Positions 11,241 through 25,342 are shown, counted from the stretch's first letter. The stretch is DNA of 64,000 bases from Lindgomyces ingoldianus (GCF_010093535.1 NW_022985178.1:1047030-1111029); one strand, 5' to 3'. The notes: a model not told the origin generated them from the sequence alone. Numbers and translations: made by a program.

Positions 11241-12002
11241 TAAACGCGCTAATAAGTCAAAAAACAGGTTCCTGCGATATGAGTCCTCGATACCCATAGC
11301 TATAATTATATCTCATTTCATTCACCCTGTTGCATATATAAAATTCCGCTGGATATCATGATAGCCCCTGCCGGGCTGCAATCTCCTCCACAAGGCGGAA
11401 TGTCTAGTCTTCCCACGCAAGATGGACTTTTGGTAATTTGACGCCAAGTAGGCGTTGCTAGCGACCGATCTTATTAGGGGTGAATCAAACTTTAGTATAT
11501 TGGATTTACATATCTTACTAAGGGGGCGTTCTACGATAATTCCCCTTCGGCCTATTGTACCAACACCTCGAACCTGGTACGGAAGTGTGGGAAGGATTTT
11601 CTGAAGTCAGGTCCCTTTTGAATAGAAGCATCCCGAATTCCAACCATCAAGAGTAATAGCAACCGAATAGAAGGAGGTACAACTTGCGAGGCAATACTCG
11701 ACTGTTTGCTCCACCAATGAGTTGTGCATCCCACCAAATGTCACGGTAAGCTAGGATATGCTACATGCTGTCTACGGAGATCTCCCGGCCTGATCACAGG
11801 CACTTAACTTTCTCCATCTCTTAGTACACATGCAACTTTCATAAAACCCCGAGTCTCATCAAGGGCTCCACTCCCTTTCTCCCTAAATTGCCATGACCCG
11901 TGCGTTACTTGGGGGTTTCCTAGTTATTTAAAGGTTTCCTATGTAGAGAGTCTAGTATCATTTCAGGCCTTATTGGAGGCTATATTAGTGCAATTAAATA
12001 CT
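11241..12002. other. intergenic, no supported gene
   Basis: Downstream of the acyltransferase up to the retrotransposon. Base composition is ordinary. Only short unconvincing frames (11552-11737 on -) occur. The end of this stretch is continuous with 24621 onward, which was its neighbour before the retrotransposon inserted. Confidence 0.5.
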
Positions 12003-12007
12003 TTGAG

Positions 12008-12273
12008 TGTCCGTACGCAGCAGCAGCGTCGCGGCCTGGATACGAGCGATCACGCACGAGCAGGATCACGTATCTATGTCACATGATGCTCGTGCGCGAA
12101 CCTCCGTGCGCGAACATCTAGATATCCCCCTTTTCCTCTGTACAGAGGAAAAACAAGAAGCAATTAACACTAGTTACCTAACACCCCTGTGTAATGTTTA
12201 CACTGTGCAAACCTCTCTGTCTTGTACACATTTGCTAACACTAAGTGCTAGCTAGCAGAGAGTCTATTTAACA
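12008..12273 (+). repeat. 5' LTR of copia element 1
   Basis: Pairs with 24350-24615, same length and orientation. The GC-containing half and the palindrome TCCTCTGTACAGAGGA are conserved in all four LTRs of the nest. Confidence 0.92.
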
Positions 12274-14886
12274 CTAATTAGTAGTTTAAATACTGTAAAA
12301 GAAAAAGCTTTTTTTATACCTTTTTATTTAAAAGTTTATATATAAAAAGAATTCTTTTCCTTACTACTTTAACTATAAATTAGTAAGAGTAAAGACAGAG
12401 TCTAATTTACATGTAAGTAGCTATAAATCTCTATTTAGTTACCTAAGTAAAAGTAAGAAACCTGTCTATATAATACTGTTTAAAGGTATTATATAAATAG
12501 TAGTGCTTATTTAACGCTAAAAAGTCTGTTTTATCTTTTTGCATAAGGCTGTTTAGAGGCAGCGTACAACAAGAAGTAAGACAGCGCGCAACAACGTATA
12601 ATTAACTACTATAGAGCAACAAGCAACGCTAGCTCTATCTATAACTAGCTAATATAACATATTAACATATAACTAATACATACTTTTTATAGGCATCTTA
12701 GCAAAGACCTTAGTAAAGTAGATAAATATTAAAAATTAGGTAAATAAAATTAAACTATTAGATAACACACTTAAAAAAAAGCTTAATTTATACATAGCTA
12801 ACTTAATTATAAAACTCTACACATTAAGCATAATAAACATATGTACGCTTAAGAACTTTTAGAATAACTTTATAAAGTAAAAGCTTATACACTTTAAAAA
12901 TTTTAGCTAACTATTTCTATAAAAACTAATTACTACTCTATAAAATAAAAGCATTAGCTTTAAAAAAGACATAATAAAAGCTACTACACTATATAGACTT
13001 ATAAAAAAAGAACACATGTTTACTGTCTTACTAGAGCATTATATAAAACTATTACTACTATTACTAGTTTTAATGTAATAGAGGATGTCTCTGTATAAAT
13101 TACCTATAGACTTAATACTTCCTCTGTAATTAGTACAACTACCTTATAATAGCTTACTATATAAGAGCATAACTAGGCAGCTACATGTTCCTGTAGCCAC
13201 AGCTCTACATAAGATTCCCTAAAGCTTGTACCTACTATATATAATTTAATTACTGTACAATCTATACTAACTTTTACTTATATAAGATATTACAGCAGAG
13301 AACCTTACGCCTAAGAAGGTTATATAATTCTAGAAGGCATAGAGAAAGAAAAACAACTACATAAAGTAACTATATAATATTCTAGCTAATAAGGCTATAG
13401 TATTTATTAAGCTCTACTAACACCTTGCTATTTTTAAGGCATTATACATAAGCATCTTTTCTAATATCCTTAAAAAGCGCGTACACATGTTCTACTTTTA
13501 CAATATTAGTCTAGGATAATTATAGAAGTTACTGTATAAGCAGCTTAGTAATTACTTTAATACTAACATAAACTATAACTAGTATTAGATAGATTAAATA
13601 ATAATAAGCTTTATATAAAGTAAGTAAAAGAACTTTATAAAAACTTTATATAAAGCTTTTAAAGCTATAATTAATAAACTTACTCTTATATAAAAAGCTC
13701 TTAGTCTATAATTTTAAGGCAAGATACTGCTTTACACTGCTATTATATAAGCATGCTAAAGGTAACTTAAACTTAAACAAGCAATATTTTTAATTAAGCC
13801 TATATATAAGGCACTATATAGTAACCTCTATTTAGCACTTTAAGTTATAATTAATTAACAAAATAATGCATTTATAAACAAATTCTAAAACATGTACTAC
13901 ACTAATAGGTAATATAGCTTACTATGTATATATAGCTATTAATAATGTAGAAGAAGCCTAAAGAGATATAAAAGATTATTTAAACTATAGTCCTCTACAT
14001 AATTAAAGCAATGCTTTGTCTGTTATAAAAAAAATGTTAGTTAATAAATTATCCTTACATAAATTAATCTTATGCAAAACGCTAATATATCTCTTTATAT
14101 AAAGAATTTTATAATAAGACACTAACACATAAAAAGGTAAATGTGTACATTTAAAAGTTTAAAAGCAAACTAGAGTAAAAAGAAAAAAAGTTACATAATA
14201 ATAATAACTTAGATAAAAAAAAAGGTAAGAAGATTATTAACTACTTTACTAATGCTACATTTCTCTACTGCGTGACTGCAGAGGACATCTACAGCCTAGA
14301 ACCTAAAGGATACGCAGAATAGTTTATCCTTAAAGATTAATACTATACAGCATACTAAGGTAAACTATAAAATACTAGCGTAGTAAGGATCTCTACTATA
14401 AAGAAGTTATAACTTAAAGTATACCTATAAGAATTCCCTTATATAAAAGTAAACTAGACACTAAGAAAGAAAAGTATTAGCTTTAAAAAATAAAAATTAA
14501 CAGAATTAATTAGTACTATATAAATTACTAACCTAGTTAGTAATATAACATATTACATTTTAGACACCCTAACACTATTCCTACTATCTCTAGCAGATGT
14601 AGACTAAATAGGTGCGTACTTTAACAACATTTTAAATGTTATTATACATAAAGACAAAACTACTATCTTTATTATATAAAAATAAAGACACTTTTTTTTT
14701 AACATTAGTAAAAAAAAATTTATGTCTTTCTTTACTAAATTAAAACTTTACTGCCTCTACTACTAATTTAGACACCCCTGCATAGAGAGACTTTAGAAGA
14801 TGCTAACTAGCGCTAGCCATAACATTAATGCTGCAGTGCTAGAAGAGATTAAGAAGTTCTGCTACCTCTGCTAATTATATAACTAG

Positions 14887-15166
14887 TGTTGAATAGGCTC
14901 TGACAGCTAGCTGCTTATAGTATAAGCACTTAAGTAGCAAGAGTAAGAGTGGTGTACAGTGTGCACAGCGTACAAGGTAGGTAAGGTAAGGGCAATATGT
15001 TTCTAGTTCTATTACTCTTATCTTTCCTCTGTATAGAGGAAAAGGGGGATATCTAGATGTTTACGCACAAAGGTTCGCGCACAAGTATTATGTAACATTA
15101 ATACGTGATCCTGCTTGTGCGCAATTGTTTATATCTAGGCCGCAACGCTGCTGCTATGTACAGACA
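14887..15166 (-). repeat. 3' LTR of copia element 2 (reverse orientation)
   Basis: 280 bp; pairs with 21025-21304. It differs from the element 1 LTR in its inner half (TATAGTATAAGCACTTAAGT), which defines a separate LTR subtype. Confidence 0.9.
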
Positions 15167-15463
15167 CTAGCAACTTTTCTTTTTATCTAAAGAGTTACCT
15201 TCTGTACGTGTTACCTCTTTTCTATCTGTGTAGGTTTATCTAATTATGTTCTGCCTTTACTTTACTCTATTTATTAGAACTTGCCTTAGTAATGCTATGC
15301 GTTAGAATAAGCTAGTTATGCTATGTAAATAGCTTTTCTCTTCTTTATTCTTTACTTTCTAAGCCTTACTATATAATTCTCTAGCTCTTTTCTTTTTTTA
15401 TATAGTGCTAGCAGTAATAGATTCTTATAATAAAAAAGATAATTATGTATAATATAAAAAAAA

Positions 15464-15493
15464 NNNNNNNNNNNNNNNNNNNNNNNNNNNNNN
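15464..15493. other. assembly gap (30 N)
   Basis: Run of N flanked by poly(A) tracts within copia element 2, next to its 3' LTR. The corresponding stretch of element 1 is about 24030-24070. Confidence 0.99.
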
Positions 15494-17692
15494 AAAAAAA
15501 AAAAATAAAAAAAATAAGCTTTATATAAAGGTGTTGTTAGTCTAGTTAGTCTAAGGCATCTTTGCGCACAAGATCTAGCTAGTCTACAGATGCTTCTATC
15601 TAGACAGAGAGGCAGTTAGTTAGAACTAGTAATTAAAAAGCCTAGTTTAGTATTTTCTTTATATATATATTTACTAAGTTATTTTTACTATTAATCTACT
15701 TAATCTTAGTAATTTCCCTTTTCTTATATAATTTATAAAGTAATATAATGTTAATTATAAGTTACTTTTTACTAGTAGTGCTTAGCTTAATAAAGTAATT
15801 ATATAAAAACTTTAAATCTATATAGATTACTACTAAGATTAGTAGTAGTTTAAGTGTTTATATAATTTACTATAAAGTTGTACTAAGTGTAATTACATTA
15901 TTAAACTTTTTAACTATTCTATATAGTTTACTAGTAAGAACACTCTTAGTTACTTTTTTACACTTAGTAAAATTCTAGTGTATAATGTTGCCTAGTATTT
16001 TAAAGTAGTTGCTTTACTTTATATAGTTTTTATTACTTAATATAATTAAGAATTCTAGCTATAAGCTAAGGTTTTTATTATTAGTAAATAATTTATTTAT
16101 AAAGATAAATAGCTTTACATAATTAAGCTATAATAGTAAGAAGGTAAGACTACACTTATTATTATCTATCTACTATTAAATTTATGTGTTAAGTGTGTTA
16201 ATGTTGTTATATAAAAGGTCTATAGTTTATGCAGTAATAGACAGGTTAAATACTGCCTTTAGTTAACACATAGATGTAATATATGCCCCTCTTACATATT
16301 ACTTAATATATTATTATGCAGCATTCTTATTTTTTAGGTTAATTATATAAAAGTAGCTTACTTATTCTTTCTAAGTAAAAACTACTATGTTATATATAAG
16401 TTTAATTTTTTTACTATTAAACTTAATAAGTTACTTTTTTACTAGAATAGTTTTACCTTTTATATAAAACTTTACTTTTTATAGTTTTTTTTTTCTTTTT
16501 ATGTAAAATTTTTTATTATAATACTTAAAGTGTTATCTGTCTATAAGCTAGTAATACTAAAAGTGTGCTTTTCTTTATTAGTAATTAAAAAGTAGAGGTT
16601 ATATAAAAAGATATGCATGCGCAGCTTTTTTTTATAGTAGTTATAATATGTTTTAAACTAATATAGTCCTAATTTAGTAGCTTTATACAAGAGTTATATA
16701 ACCTAGAGTATTATATTTAGTAGAAAGCTTTAGTGTATCTTTTTTAGTAGCTTTATATATAGTGTGTGCATAAGCTTATCTATTAATTAGATGTATACTT
16801 ATATAATATTACATAGTTTAAAATGCATTTTATATATAGCTTTTAGGCTTACTTTTATAGCTAAAAGTAGTCTTTAGCTTATCTTTTAAATAGTTAGTAA
16901 CTAGGTAAGGATTTCTCTCTTCTCTTTATCTAAGTAGCTAGTAAACACTAAGTAGGATTTTTTATATAGTTAAGTTATTTTACTTTTTACTTTTTATATA
17001 AAGTAGAAGTTAAAAATCTAACCTTTATGCTTTATTAAGTTATACACTATAACTTTAAAAGTGCTATTAGTAATTAAAGTGTTTATCTTTATATAGTTTA
17101 ATTTTTTAAATAGTTTTTTAAGTGTAGTAATTACACTATCTATATAGAGCTTAATAAATAAGGCCTAATTATTCTTTTTCTTTTAGGTTAGAAATACCTA
17201 GTCTAGACTTTATACAGGTTTTCTTTACTTTTTACTTCTTTTAGTATCTATATCTTCTTTTTACACTAGTGCAGTATTACTATTCTAAAGGGCTTAGTCT
17301 ATAGTAGGCTTTAGTTCTGCCTTTATAATATTTTTATAGGGCTGTTTTTTCTTCTTCTTTTTTAGAAAATCCCTTTATATAGAGATTAGTTTATCTAGGT
17401 TGTCTATTATAAGTAAGTTATTTTTTTTTCTTTATAGTATAGTTTAACCTGTGTATATTAAAGCTTTAGTAGGCTATTTTTTTTTTTAATAATAATGTTT
17501 TTTTTTAATGCTCTTAATTTTATATAGGCTAGTTTAGCTTTTTTTCTCTTTTTATGCTATAATCTTTAAGCTAAGAGGGAGGTTAAGAACTTTATGTGTT
17601 ATAAAGCTATTATAAGTATTAATTACATAATTAATGTTTACTTTTACATAGTTTTTTTAAAGTATCTTTATTACCTTTTATATAGCACTTAC

Positions 17693-17875
17693 TTATGTAA
17701 TAATGTCTAGTAATAGCAGAGAGTCTAAGTTAATTCTTAGGTATACTCTAAAAACTAGCAGTGTGGGTACTAGACTGTGCAGGCTAGCTGTGTTGTTTAG
17801 AGCCTTAACTGCTATCTGCAGAATAGCCTTATTATCTATATAGTTACCTAGCTTAGTCTTTAGGATGTTAAACAC
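17693..17875 (-). pseudogene. copia integrase fragment of element 2
   Basis: Open for 60 codons. Reads AVKALNNTASLHSLVPTLLV, the conserved fungal copia integrase segment (family form close to AINDTAGPDGLVPTLLV). It lies between stop-filled stretches. Remnant of Pol, not a gene. Confidence 0.75.
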
Positions 17876-20800
17876 TTATTAAAAAGGTGTGTGCGCGCGC
17901 TTAACCTTTCTAACTGCCTAATGTGCTTCTATAGGCATCTGCCTACATGTAGCTTTTATAATTTTTACATAAGCTTAAAAATTTTTTAAAGTAAAGTTTA
18001 TACTAGAGTTATACATAATATAGTCTAGAGGTTCTTAATAGGTGTTAATCTAGCATTTGTATAGTGCATCCTAGGTATCTTGTGTAGACATAGATTTTAG
18101 GAATGTAGCAGCTTAAAATAATGTGTCTGCATTAATAACATATAAGACATTCTTATTATTAATTTATATAACATTAATAATAACTTTATAGTTAAAGTAG
18201 GTGTTATCTTTAATTATAAACTTAAATCTTTATAAGGCCTAGTTATATAATTAGTAGAGGTAGCAGAACTTCTTAATCTCTTCTAGCACTGCAGCATTAA
18301 TATTATAGCTGGCGCTAGTTAGCATCTTCTAGAGTCTCTCTGTGCAGGGGTGTTTAAATTAGTAGTAGAGGCAGTAAAGTTTTAATTTAGTAAAAAAAAA
18401 CATAGATTCTTTTTTACTAATATTAAAAAAAAAGTGTTTTTATTTTTATATAATAAGTATAGTAGTTTTATCTTTATATATAATAACATTTAAAATGTTG
18501 TTAAAGTATACTCTAAGTTAGTTAGCATTTACTAGTAATAGCAGAAATAGTGTTAGAGTCTTTAAGATGTAGTATGTAACTAGACTAATTAGGTTTTAGA
18601 TTTATATAGTACTAATTAATCTTTTTAGTGTCTAGCTTTTAAAGCTAATATCTATTTAGCTAAGTATTTAATTAATTTCTATATATAGGTTCTCTTATAT
18701 GTACGCCTTAAGTTAAGACTTGCTAATAGTAGAAATTTTTGCTGTGCTTATGTCTTATAGTTTGCCTTAGTATACTATATAGTATTAGTTATTAAGGATA
18801 AACTGCTTAGCATATTCTTTAGGTTTAATGCTGTAGATGTCCTCTTCTGTTGCATAGTGTAGATAAGTAGTAGAGGTATAGTAGTTAACACCTTTTTTAG
18901 CATTTTTACTTTTCTATTTTATTTTTTTTATATTATATAAATTATTTTTTTTCTTAAAGTAACCTTTAAAGTTTTAGATGTATAAGGTAATAGCTTTATA
19001 TAATAAGGTCTTATTATAGAAATCTTTATATAAAGCAACATACTAGTTTTTTGCTTATGTATAGTTATTGTAAGAGTAGTTTAATAACTAACATTTTTTC
19101 TTATAGTAGACAAAGCACTTCTTTATCTGCGTGCAGTTGTCTCTAGATTATAGCCTAAACTTAGATAAAGATCTTCTATATTGTTTTTTTCTGCGCAGAG
19201 AGAAGCTTTCTTTTTATTGTGTAAACTCTTATTATACAGAGTTATATTAGTAGTCTATGTAGTATGCATTAGGCAGTTTTTAAAGGTATTAGTTTACCCT
19301 TTAGTCTATAGTAACTTAAAGTAATGCCTATAAGTTACTAAATAGGGCTTTACATAAGAGCTTAATAGTAAACATAGCATGTTCTAGTTCTAGTTATTCT
19401 TAATAGGCTTATATAATAGTAGTGTGCAGTAGAACATTTTCTTAAAATTTTATTTTTAGTGCTCTTTATATAAGCGTAAGCTTATTAATTATTATTTTAA
19501 AGACTTTATGTAAACTCTTATTAAAGTTTTTTTATTAGTATTATATAAAAGTTATTATTATCTAGTCTATCTAGTACTAGCTATAGTTTACATTAGTGTT
19601 AAAGTAACTACTTAAGGTGTTGTATAAATGCTTCTAGTTATGTCTAGGGCCTATGTTATGCATATAGTACATATTTGCCTAACCTTCTAGAATATCTAGA
19701 AAGATGTCTATATACTAAGTTTTCTAAATATTTAGCTATTAACATAAATTAATAAAGATCTTTATTTTATTTATAAAGATGTTATATAGTTAACTTATAT
19801 AGTTATTATTTTTTTTTTATGCTTTTTAAAATTATATAATCTTGTCTACTAGGAGTTTTTCTTTAGCAGTTTCCCTCTAAGGTGGAAGTTTGTACAGGCT
19901 ATAATGTAGTATAGATTATGCAGGTGGTATTAGTGGTGCATACACTACTGCAGGCGGTGGTGTGTACAATTAAGGGTGTGGAGCAGGCGTTAGGTAGGGT
20001 GGCATGTATTGTTTATATAGTAATTAGTGTAGTGCTAGCTAAGGTGTAGAAGCAGGTAATGCTAGTATATTTAGTGTTAATAGTAGCATTATGTTTAGTC
20101 TGCTTCTATGCAAAGCTTTATATAGTAATAAAGGTTGTATATAAAGCTTTTTTAGTATAATTACTTTTTTTTATGCTATATTATACAGCTTCTAGGCTTA
20201 GGTACTTTTAGTGCCTAGCTATAGTGTAATTCTTTTATCCTCTAGCACTTATATAAGCTTCCTTTTAAACACATAGCTAAGTGCTAAGAAGTCTTATAGT
20301 GTCTATCTTTTAAAATTTTTTATGTACACACTTAGAAAAGTAGCGCTTTTCTAAGTTATTATGTGTAAATTAGTAATTATATAACTTATATATAATTAAG
20401 TCTATAGGCTTATTAAAGCCTTTAATATGTTAATCTTATTATTCTAGTACTCTAGGCTAGTCTTGTTTTATAGTGTTGCCTCTAATATCCTTATGTCCTT
20501 TGTAAGTTATTTATATAATAAAAATTATTCCTTATTTTTTTTATTATTACATAGAGTTATTAGTTACTAGTAGGATTTTATTATAATAGTATAGTTAATT
20601 ACTTTTCTAGTAGATTACGCAGGTACTGCTATTATCTAGCTGCTAGGTTGTGCAGCTTTAATAGCTTTAGTGTGCGCCTTACACTATCTCCTTTTTACTT
20701 TATATAGTAGCAGAGCTTGCTGTGTAATGTAAAGAATTAATGTGCTATTGTCTAGCTACTAGGTTATACAGCTTTAGTAGCTTTAGTGTGCGTTTTACAC

Positions 20801-21024
20801 TATCTTTTTCTTACTTTATACAGTAGCAGAGCTTACTGTATAATGTAAAGAATTAATTTGCTATTCTAAGAAATAGGTAACTAAACAAAGTACCTTATAA
20901 AGTGTAAGTACTCTACTATTACTTTTTTTAAAGAATAGGTAATAAAATAAAGTACCTTATAAAGTGTAAGTACTTTATTATTACTTTTACTAATTTGCAG
21001 TTAATTAAATTAACTACTAATTAG

Positions 21025-21304
21025 TGTTAAATAGGCTCTAACAGCTAGCTGCTTATAGTATAAGCACTTAAGTAGTAAGAGTAAGAGTAGTGTACAGTGT
21101 GCACAGCGTACAAAGTAGGTAAAGTAAGGGTAACATGTTTCTAGTTCTATTGCTCTTGTCTTTTCTCTGTACAGAGGAAAAGGGGGATATCTAGATGTTT
21201 GCGCACAGAGGTTTGCGCACGAGCATCATGTGACATTAATACGTGATCCTGCTCGTGCGCGATTGTTTGTATCCAGGCCGCGACGCTGCTGCTGCGTACA
21301 GACA
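21025..21304 (-). repeat. 5' LTR of copia element 2 (reverse orientation)
   Basis: 280 bp; flanked by the target duplication ACTAG at 21305-21309. Less mutated than the 14887-15166 copy. Confidence 0.9.
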
Positions 21305-21659
21305 ACTAGGCCTTATAAAGATTTAAGTTTATAATTAAAAATAACACCTACTTTAACTATAAAGTTGTTATTAATGTTGTATAAATTAATAATAAAAATG
21401 TTTTACATATTATTAATGTAAACACATTATTTTAGGCTGCTACATTCCTAAAATCTATGTCTGCACAAGATACCTAGAATGCACTATGCAAATGCTAGAT
21501 TAACACCTATTAAGAACCCCTAGACTATATTATGTATAACTCTAGTATAAATTTTGCTTTAAAAAATTTTTAAGCTTATGTAAAAATTATAAAAGCTACA
21601 TGCAGGCAGATGCCTATAGAAGCATATTAGGCAGTTAGAAAAGTTAAGCGCGCGCACAC

Positions 21660-21860
21660 ACCTCTTTAATAAGTGTTTAACATCCTAAAGACTAAGCTAG
21701 GTAACTGTACAGATAATAAGGCTATCCTATAGATAGCAGTTAAGGCTTTAAACAACACAGCTAGCCTACACAGTCTAGTACCCACGCTGCTAGTTTTTAA
21801 GGTATACCTAAAAATTAACTTAGACTCTCTACTATTACTAGACATTATTACATAAGTAAG
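21660..21860 (+). pseudogene. copia integrase relic of element 1
   Basis: The + strand copy of the same segment, with one in-frame TAG after KAILQ's position; readable NNTASLHSLVPTLLV and LDSLLLLDIIT. Confirms that element 1 runs in + orientation. Confidence 0.7.
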
Positions 21861-22439
21861 CGCTGTATAAAAGGTAATAAAGATACTTTAAAAAGACTAT
21901 ATAAAAGTAAACATTAATTATGTAATTAACACTTATAATAGCCTTATAACATATAAAGTTCTTAACCTCCCCCTTAGCTTAGAGATTATAGCATAAAGAG
22001 AGAAGAAAGGCTAGACTAGCCTATACAAAATTAAGAGCATTAAAGAAAGAAATATTATTATTAAAAAAAAAAATAGCCTACTAAAGCTTTAATATACGCA
22101 AGTTAAACTATACTATAAAAAAAAAAGAAAGATAACCTACTTATAATAAATAACCTAGATAAACTAATCCTTATATAAAGAGATCTTTTAAAGAAAAAGA
22201 AAAAAAAACAGCTTTATAAAAATATTATAAAAGCAGAACTAAAGCCTACTATAGACTAAGCCCTTTAGAATAGCAATGCTGCACTAGTGTAAAGAGAAGA
22301 TATAGATACTAGAAGAAGTAAAAAGTAAAGAAAACCTGCATAAAGTCTAGACTAGGTATTTTTAACCTAGAAAAAGAAGAATAATTAGGCCTTATTTATT
22401 AAGCTTTATATAGACAGTGTAATTACTACACCTAAAAAA

Positions 22440-23020
22440 CTATTTAAAGAATTAGACTATATAAAAATAAACACTTTAATTACTAACAGCACTTTTAAAG
22501 TTATAGTATATAACTTAATAAGGTATTAAAGTTAGATTTTTAACTTTTACTTTATATAAAAAGTAAAAGGCAAAATAACTTAACTATATAAAAAATCCTA
22601 CCTAGTGTTTACTAGCTACTTAGATAAAAAGAAAAGAGAAATTCTTACTTAGTTACTAACTATTTAGAGAATAAGCTAGAGACTATTTTTAGCTATAAAA
22701 GCAAGCCTAAAAGCTATGTACAGAATGCATTTTAAACTGTGTAATATTACATAAGTATACATCTAATTAACAGATAAGCTTATGCGCACACTGTACATAA
22801 AGCTACTAAAAAAGATGCGCTAGAGCTTTTTACTAAATATAATACTTTAGGTTATACAACTCTTATATAGAGCTGCTAAATTAGGACTGTATTAGTTTAA
22901 AACATATTATAACTACTATAAAGAAAAGCTGTGTATACACATCTTTTTATATAACCCTTACTTTTTAATTACTAATAAAAAAGAGCACACTTTTAGTATT
23001 ACTAGCTTATAAATAAATAA
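22440..23020 (+). pseudogene. copia reverse transcriptase relic of element 1
   Basis: With stops ignored the frame gives segments typical of fungal copia reverse transcriptase: VKGKIT, SYLVFTSYLDKKKREILT, ISQRLFLAIKASL, ITxVYIQLTDKLMRTLYIKL and LYRAAKLGLYWFKTYYNYY. The order after integrase is the copia order. Confidence 0.75.
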
Positions 23021-24349
23021 TACTTTAAGCATTATAACAAAAAATTTTATGTAAAGAGAAAAAAAAAACTATAAAAAGTAAAGTTTTACATAAAAAGTAA
23101 GACTATTCTAGTAGAGAAGCAGCCTATTAAGTTTAATAGTAGAAAAATTAAACTTACACATAACATAGTAGTTCTTACTTAAAAGAAATAAGTAAGCTAC
23201 TTTTATATAATTAACTTAAAGGACAAAAATGCTGCATAATAATATGTTAAGTAATGTGTAAAAAAAGTATACATTGCATTTATATGTTAACTAAAGGCAG
23301 CATTTAACTTATTTATTACTGCATAAACTATAGACCTTTTGTATAATAATATTAACATACTTAACACATAAATTTAATAGCAGATAAATAATAGTAAGCA
23401 TAGTCTTACCTTACTACTATTATAGCTTAATTATGTAAAGCTATTTATCTTTATAAATAGATTATTTACTAATAATAAAGACTTTAGCTTATAGCTAGGA
23501 TTTTTAATTATATTAAGTAATAAAGACTATATAAAGTAAAGTAACTACTTTAAAATACTAGGTAACATTATACACTAAAATTCTACTAAGTGTAAAAAAG
23601 TAACTAAAAGTGTCTTTACTAGCAACTTATATAAAATAGTTAAAAAGTTTAATAATGTAATTACTTTTAGTATAACTCTATAGTAAATTATATAAATGCT
23701 TAAACTGCTACTAATTCTAGTAGTAATCTGCATAAATTTAAGGTTTCTATATAATTACTTTATTAAGCTAGGCACTACTAGTAAAAAGTAACTTATAATT
23801 AACATTATATTACTCTGTAAATTATATAAGAAAAGGGAAATTACTAAAATAAAGTAAATTAATAGTAAAGACAACTTAGTAGATATATATATAAAGAAAA
23901 CACTAAACTAGGCTTTTTAATTATTAGTCCTAACTAACTGCCTCTCTGTCTAGATAGAAGCATTTGTAGACTAGCTAGATTCTGTGCGCAAAGATGCCTT
24001 AGACTAACTAGACTAACAACGCCTTTATATAAGGCTTATTTCTTTTTATTTTTTTTTTTTATATTATATGCACTTATCTTTCTTATTATAAGGATCTGTT
24101 ACTATTAGCACTGTACAAAAAAAGAAAAGAGCTAGAGGATTATACAGTAGGGCTTAGAAAGCAAAAGATAAAGAAAAAAAAAGCTATTTATATAGCATAA
24201 CTAGCCTATTCTAACGCACAGCATTACTAAGGCAAGTCCTAATAAATAGGGTAAAGTAAAAGTAGAACATAATTAAATAGACCTATATAAACAAAAGGGA
24301 GGTAACACATACAGAAGGCAACTCTTTAGATAAAAAGAAAAGTTGCTAG

Positions 24350-24615
24350 TGTCTGTACGCAGCAGCAGCGTCGCGGCCTAGATACAAGCAATCACGCACA
24401 AGCAGGATCACGTATCTATGTCACATAATGCTTGTGCGCGAACCTCTGTGCGCAAACATCTAGATATCCCCCTTTTCCTCTGTATAGAGGAAAAATAAGA
24501 AGTAATTAACACTAGTTACCTAACACCCCTGTGCAATGTTTACACTGTGCAAACCTCTCCGTCTTGTACGCATTTGCTGACACCAAGTGCTAGCTAGCAG
24601 AGAGTCCATTCAACA
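24350..24615 (+). repeat. 3' LTR of copia element 1
   Basis: 266 bp, same length as the 5' LTR; followed directly by the duplicated target TTGAG (24616-24620). Confidence 0.92.
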
Positions 24616-24620
24616 TTGAG

Positions 24621-25342
24621 CATAAATTACACAAAGCTGAAAATGTTAACACGGAAGACGGCCGAAGACATCATAGCGCGGCTAGTGCCTGCATTGAACA
24701 CTTTCCTTATAAGAAATGCTAGGTTAGCTTTAGTAGCCCTAGGTCTTGCAAATCCTAGTTCGGAGAGTAGTGGAGAAGCTTAACTTATTTTCTCACCTAA
24801 TATTATTCTAAATAGCACGTCATCATTAGCTATTAAGGTTGCCTCTGTGGGGGTTTGTTTTGTTTTACTGTTGGCTGCATTTTGCTTCTCTCATCCTTGT
24901 TCTACTGCCTGCTCCTGTTCTTGCATAGCTAGGCTAGGCGTATGTTGTATTTAGCGCTGCTTACATCCACAATTGCAAGTCTAAGTTTAAAGGCATTTGC
25001 ACTTTTATAACCCGTGGCTGTGATTTTGGTTTCTTAAGAGAACTTGTTATTCTAACTCATGAGTGTAGTTGTGGTAGTGATATAGCATCATTGTTAACTA
25101 TGAAATAAACATACTTGTTTTCTATCTGCTTTAAGTGAACTATGAAGAACACTTAGATTTAAATTCAGTTATTAAATTAGAAGAGCTTAGAACATCTAGA
25201 AAAGTGGTATAACAACTATATTGCCAGCTATAGCTAATACTGTGAAAAGGCGAACTAACCTGCTTAAAGCCTACTGTTGCACTTCGTTTTCCATTCTTGT
25301 AACTAAGCTCCTTTCAGCCGAGTTTGCGAAATTCCAACGTTT
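24621..25342. other. intergenic, no supported gene
   Basis: Ordinary to AT-rich sequence between the retrotransposon and the SDR gene, which ends at 25343. No motif or repeat was recognised. Confidence 0.5.

Larger units (their letters stand above)
14887..21304 (-). mobile_element. Ty1/copia LTR retrotransposon 2, inserted in reverse into element 1
   Basis: Two 280 bp LTRs (14887-15166 and 21025-21304) read on the - strand and begin TGTCTGTAC. The target duplication ACTAG is at 14882-14886 and 21305-21309. The internal part is the reverse complement of element 1 (for example 18253-18365 against 14770-14870, and 15515-15640 against 23920-24030), so both belong to related subfamilies. Total 6418 bp including a 30-base gap. 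An integrase relic is readable at 17875-17693. RIP-degraded. Confidence 0.92.
12008..24615 (+). mobile_element. Ty1/copia LTR retrotransposon 1 (RIP-degraded, host of a nested copy)
   Basis: Two 266 bp LTRs in direct orientation (12008-12273 and 24350-24615) start TGTCYGTACGCAGC and end in CA. The 5 bp target duplication TTGAG is at 12003-12007 and 24616-24620. Without the nested element the unit is about 6.19 kb. Internal + strand relics show integrase (21660-21860) and reverse transcriptase (22440-23020) in copia order. Most Trp and Gln codons have become TAG/TAA and the body is extremely AT-rich, as expected after RIP. The coding capacity is lost. Confidence 0.92.

Noticed and set aside
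12008..15166. 3.2-kb DNA transposon with 270-280 bp terminal inverted repeats
   Set aside because: The two ends belong to different LTR subtypes from different elements; each pairs with a direct-repeat partner far to the right.
15167..24349. Giant palindrome with 3-kb arms as a single foldback element
   Set aside because: The arms are the bodies of two related copia elements in opposite orientation; LTRs and 5-bp target duplications explain all boundaries.
12274..24349. Centromere-like AT-rich DNA
   Set aside because: The AT content is explained by RIP-mutated copia elements with definable ends.
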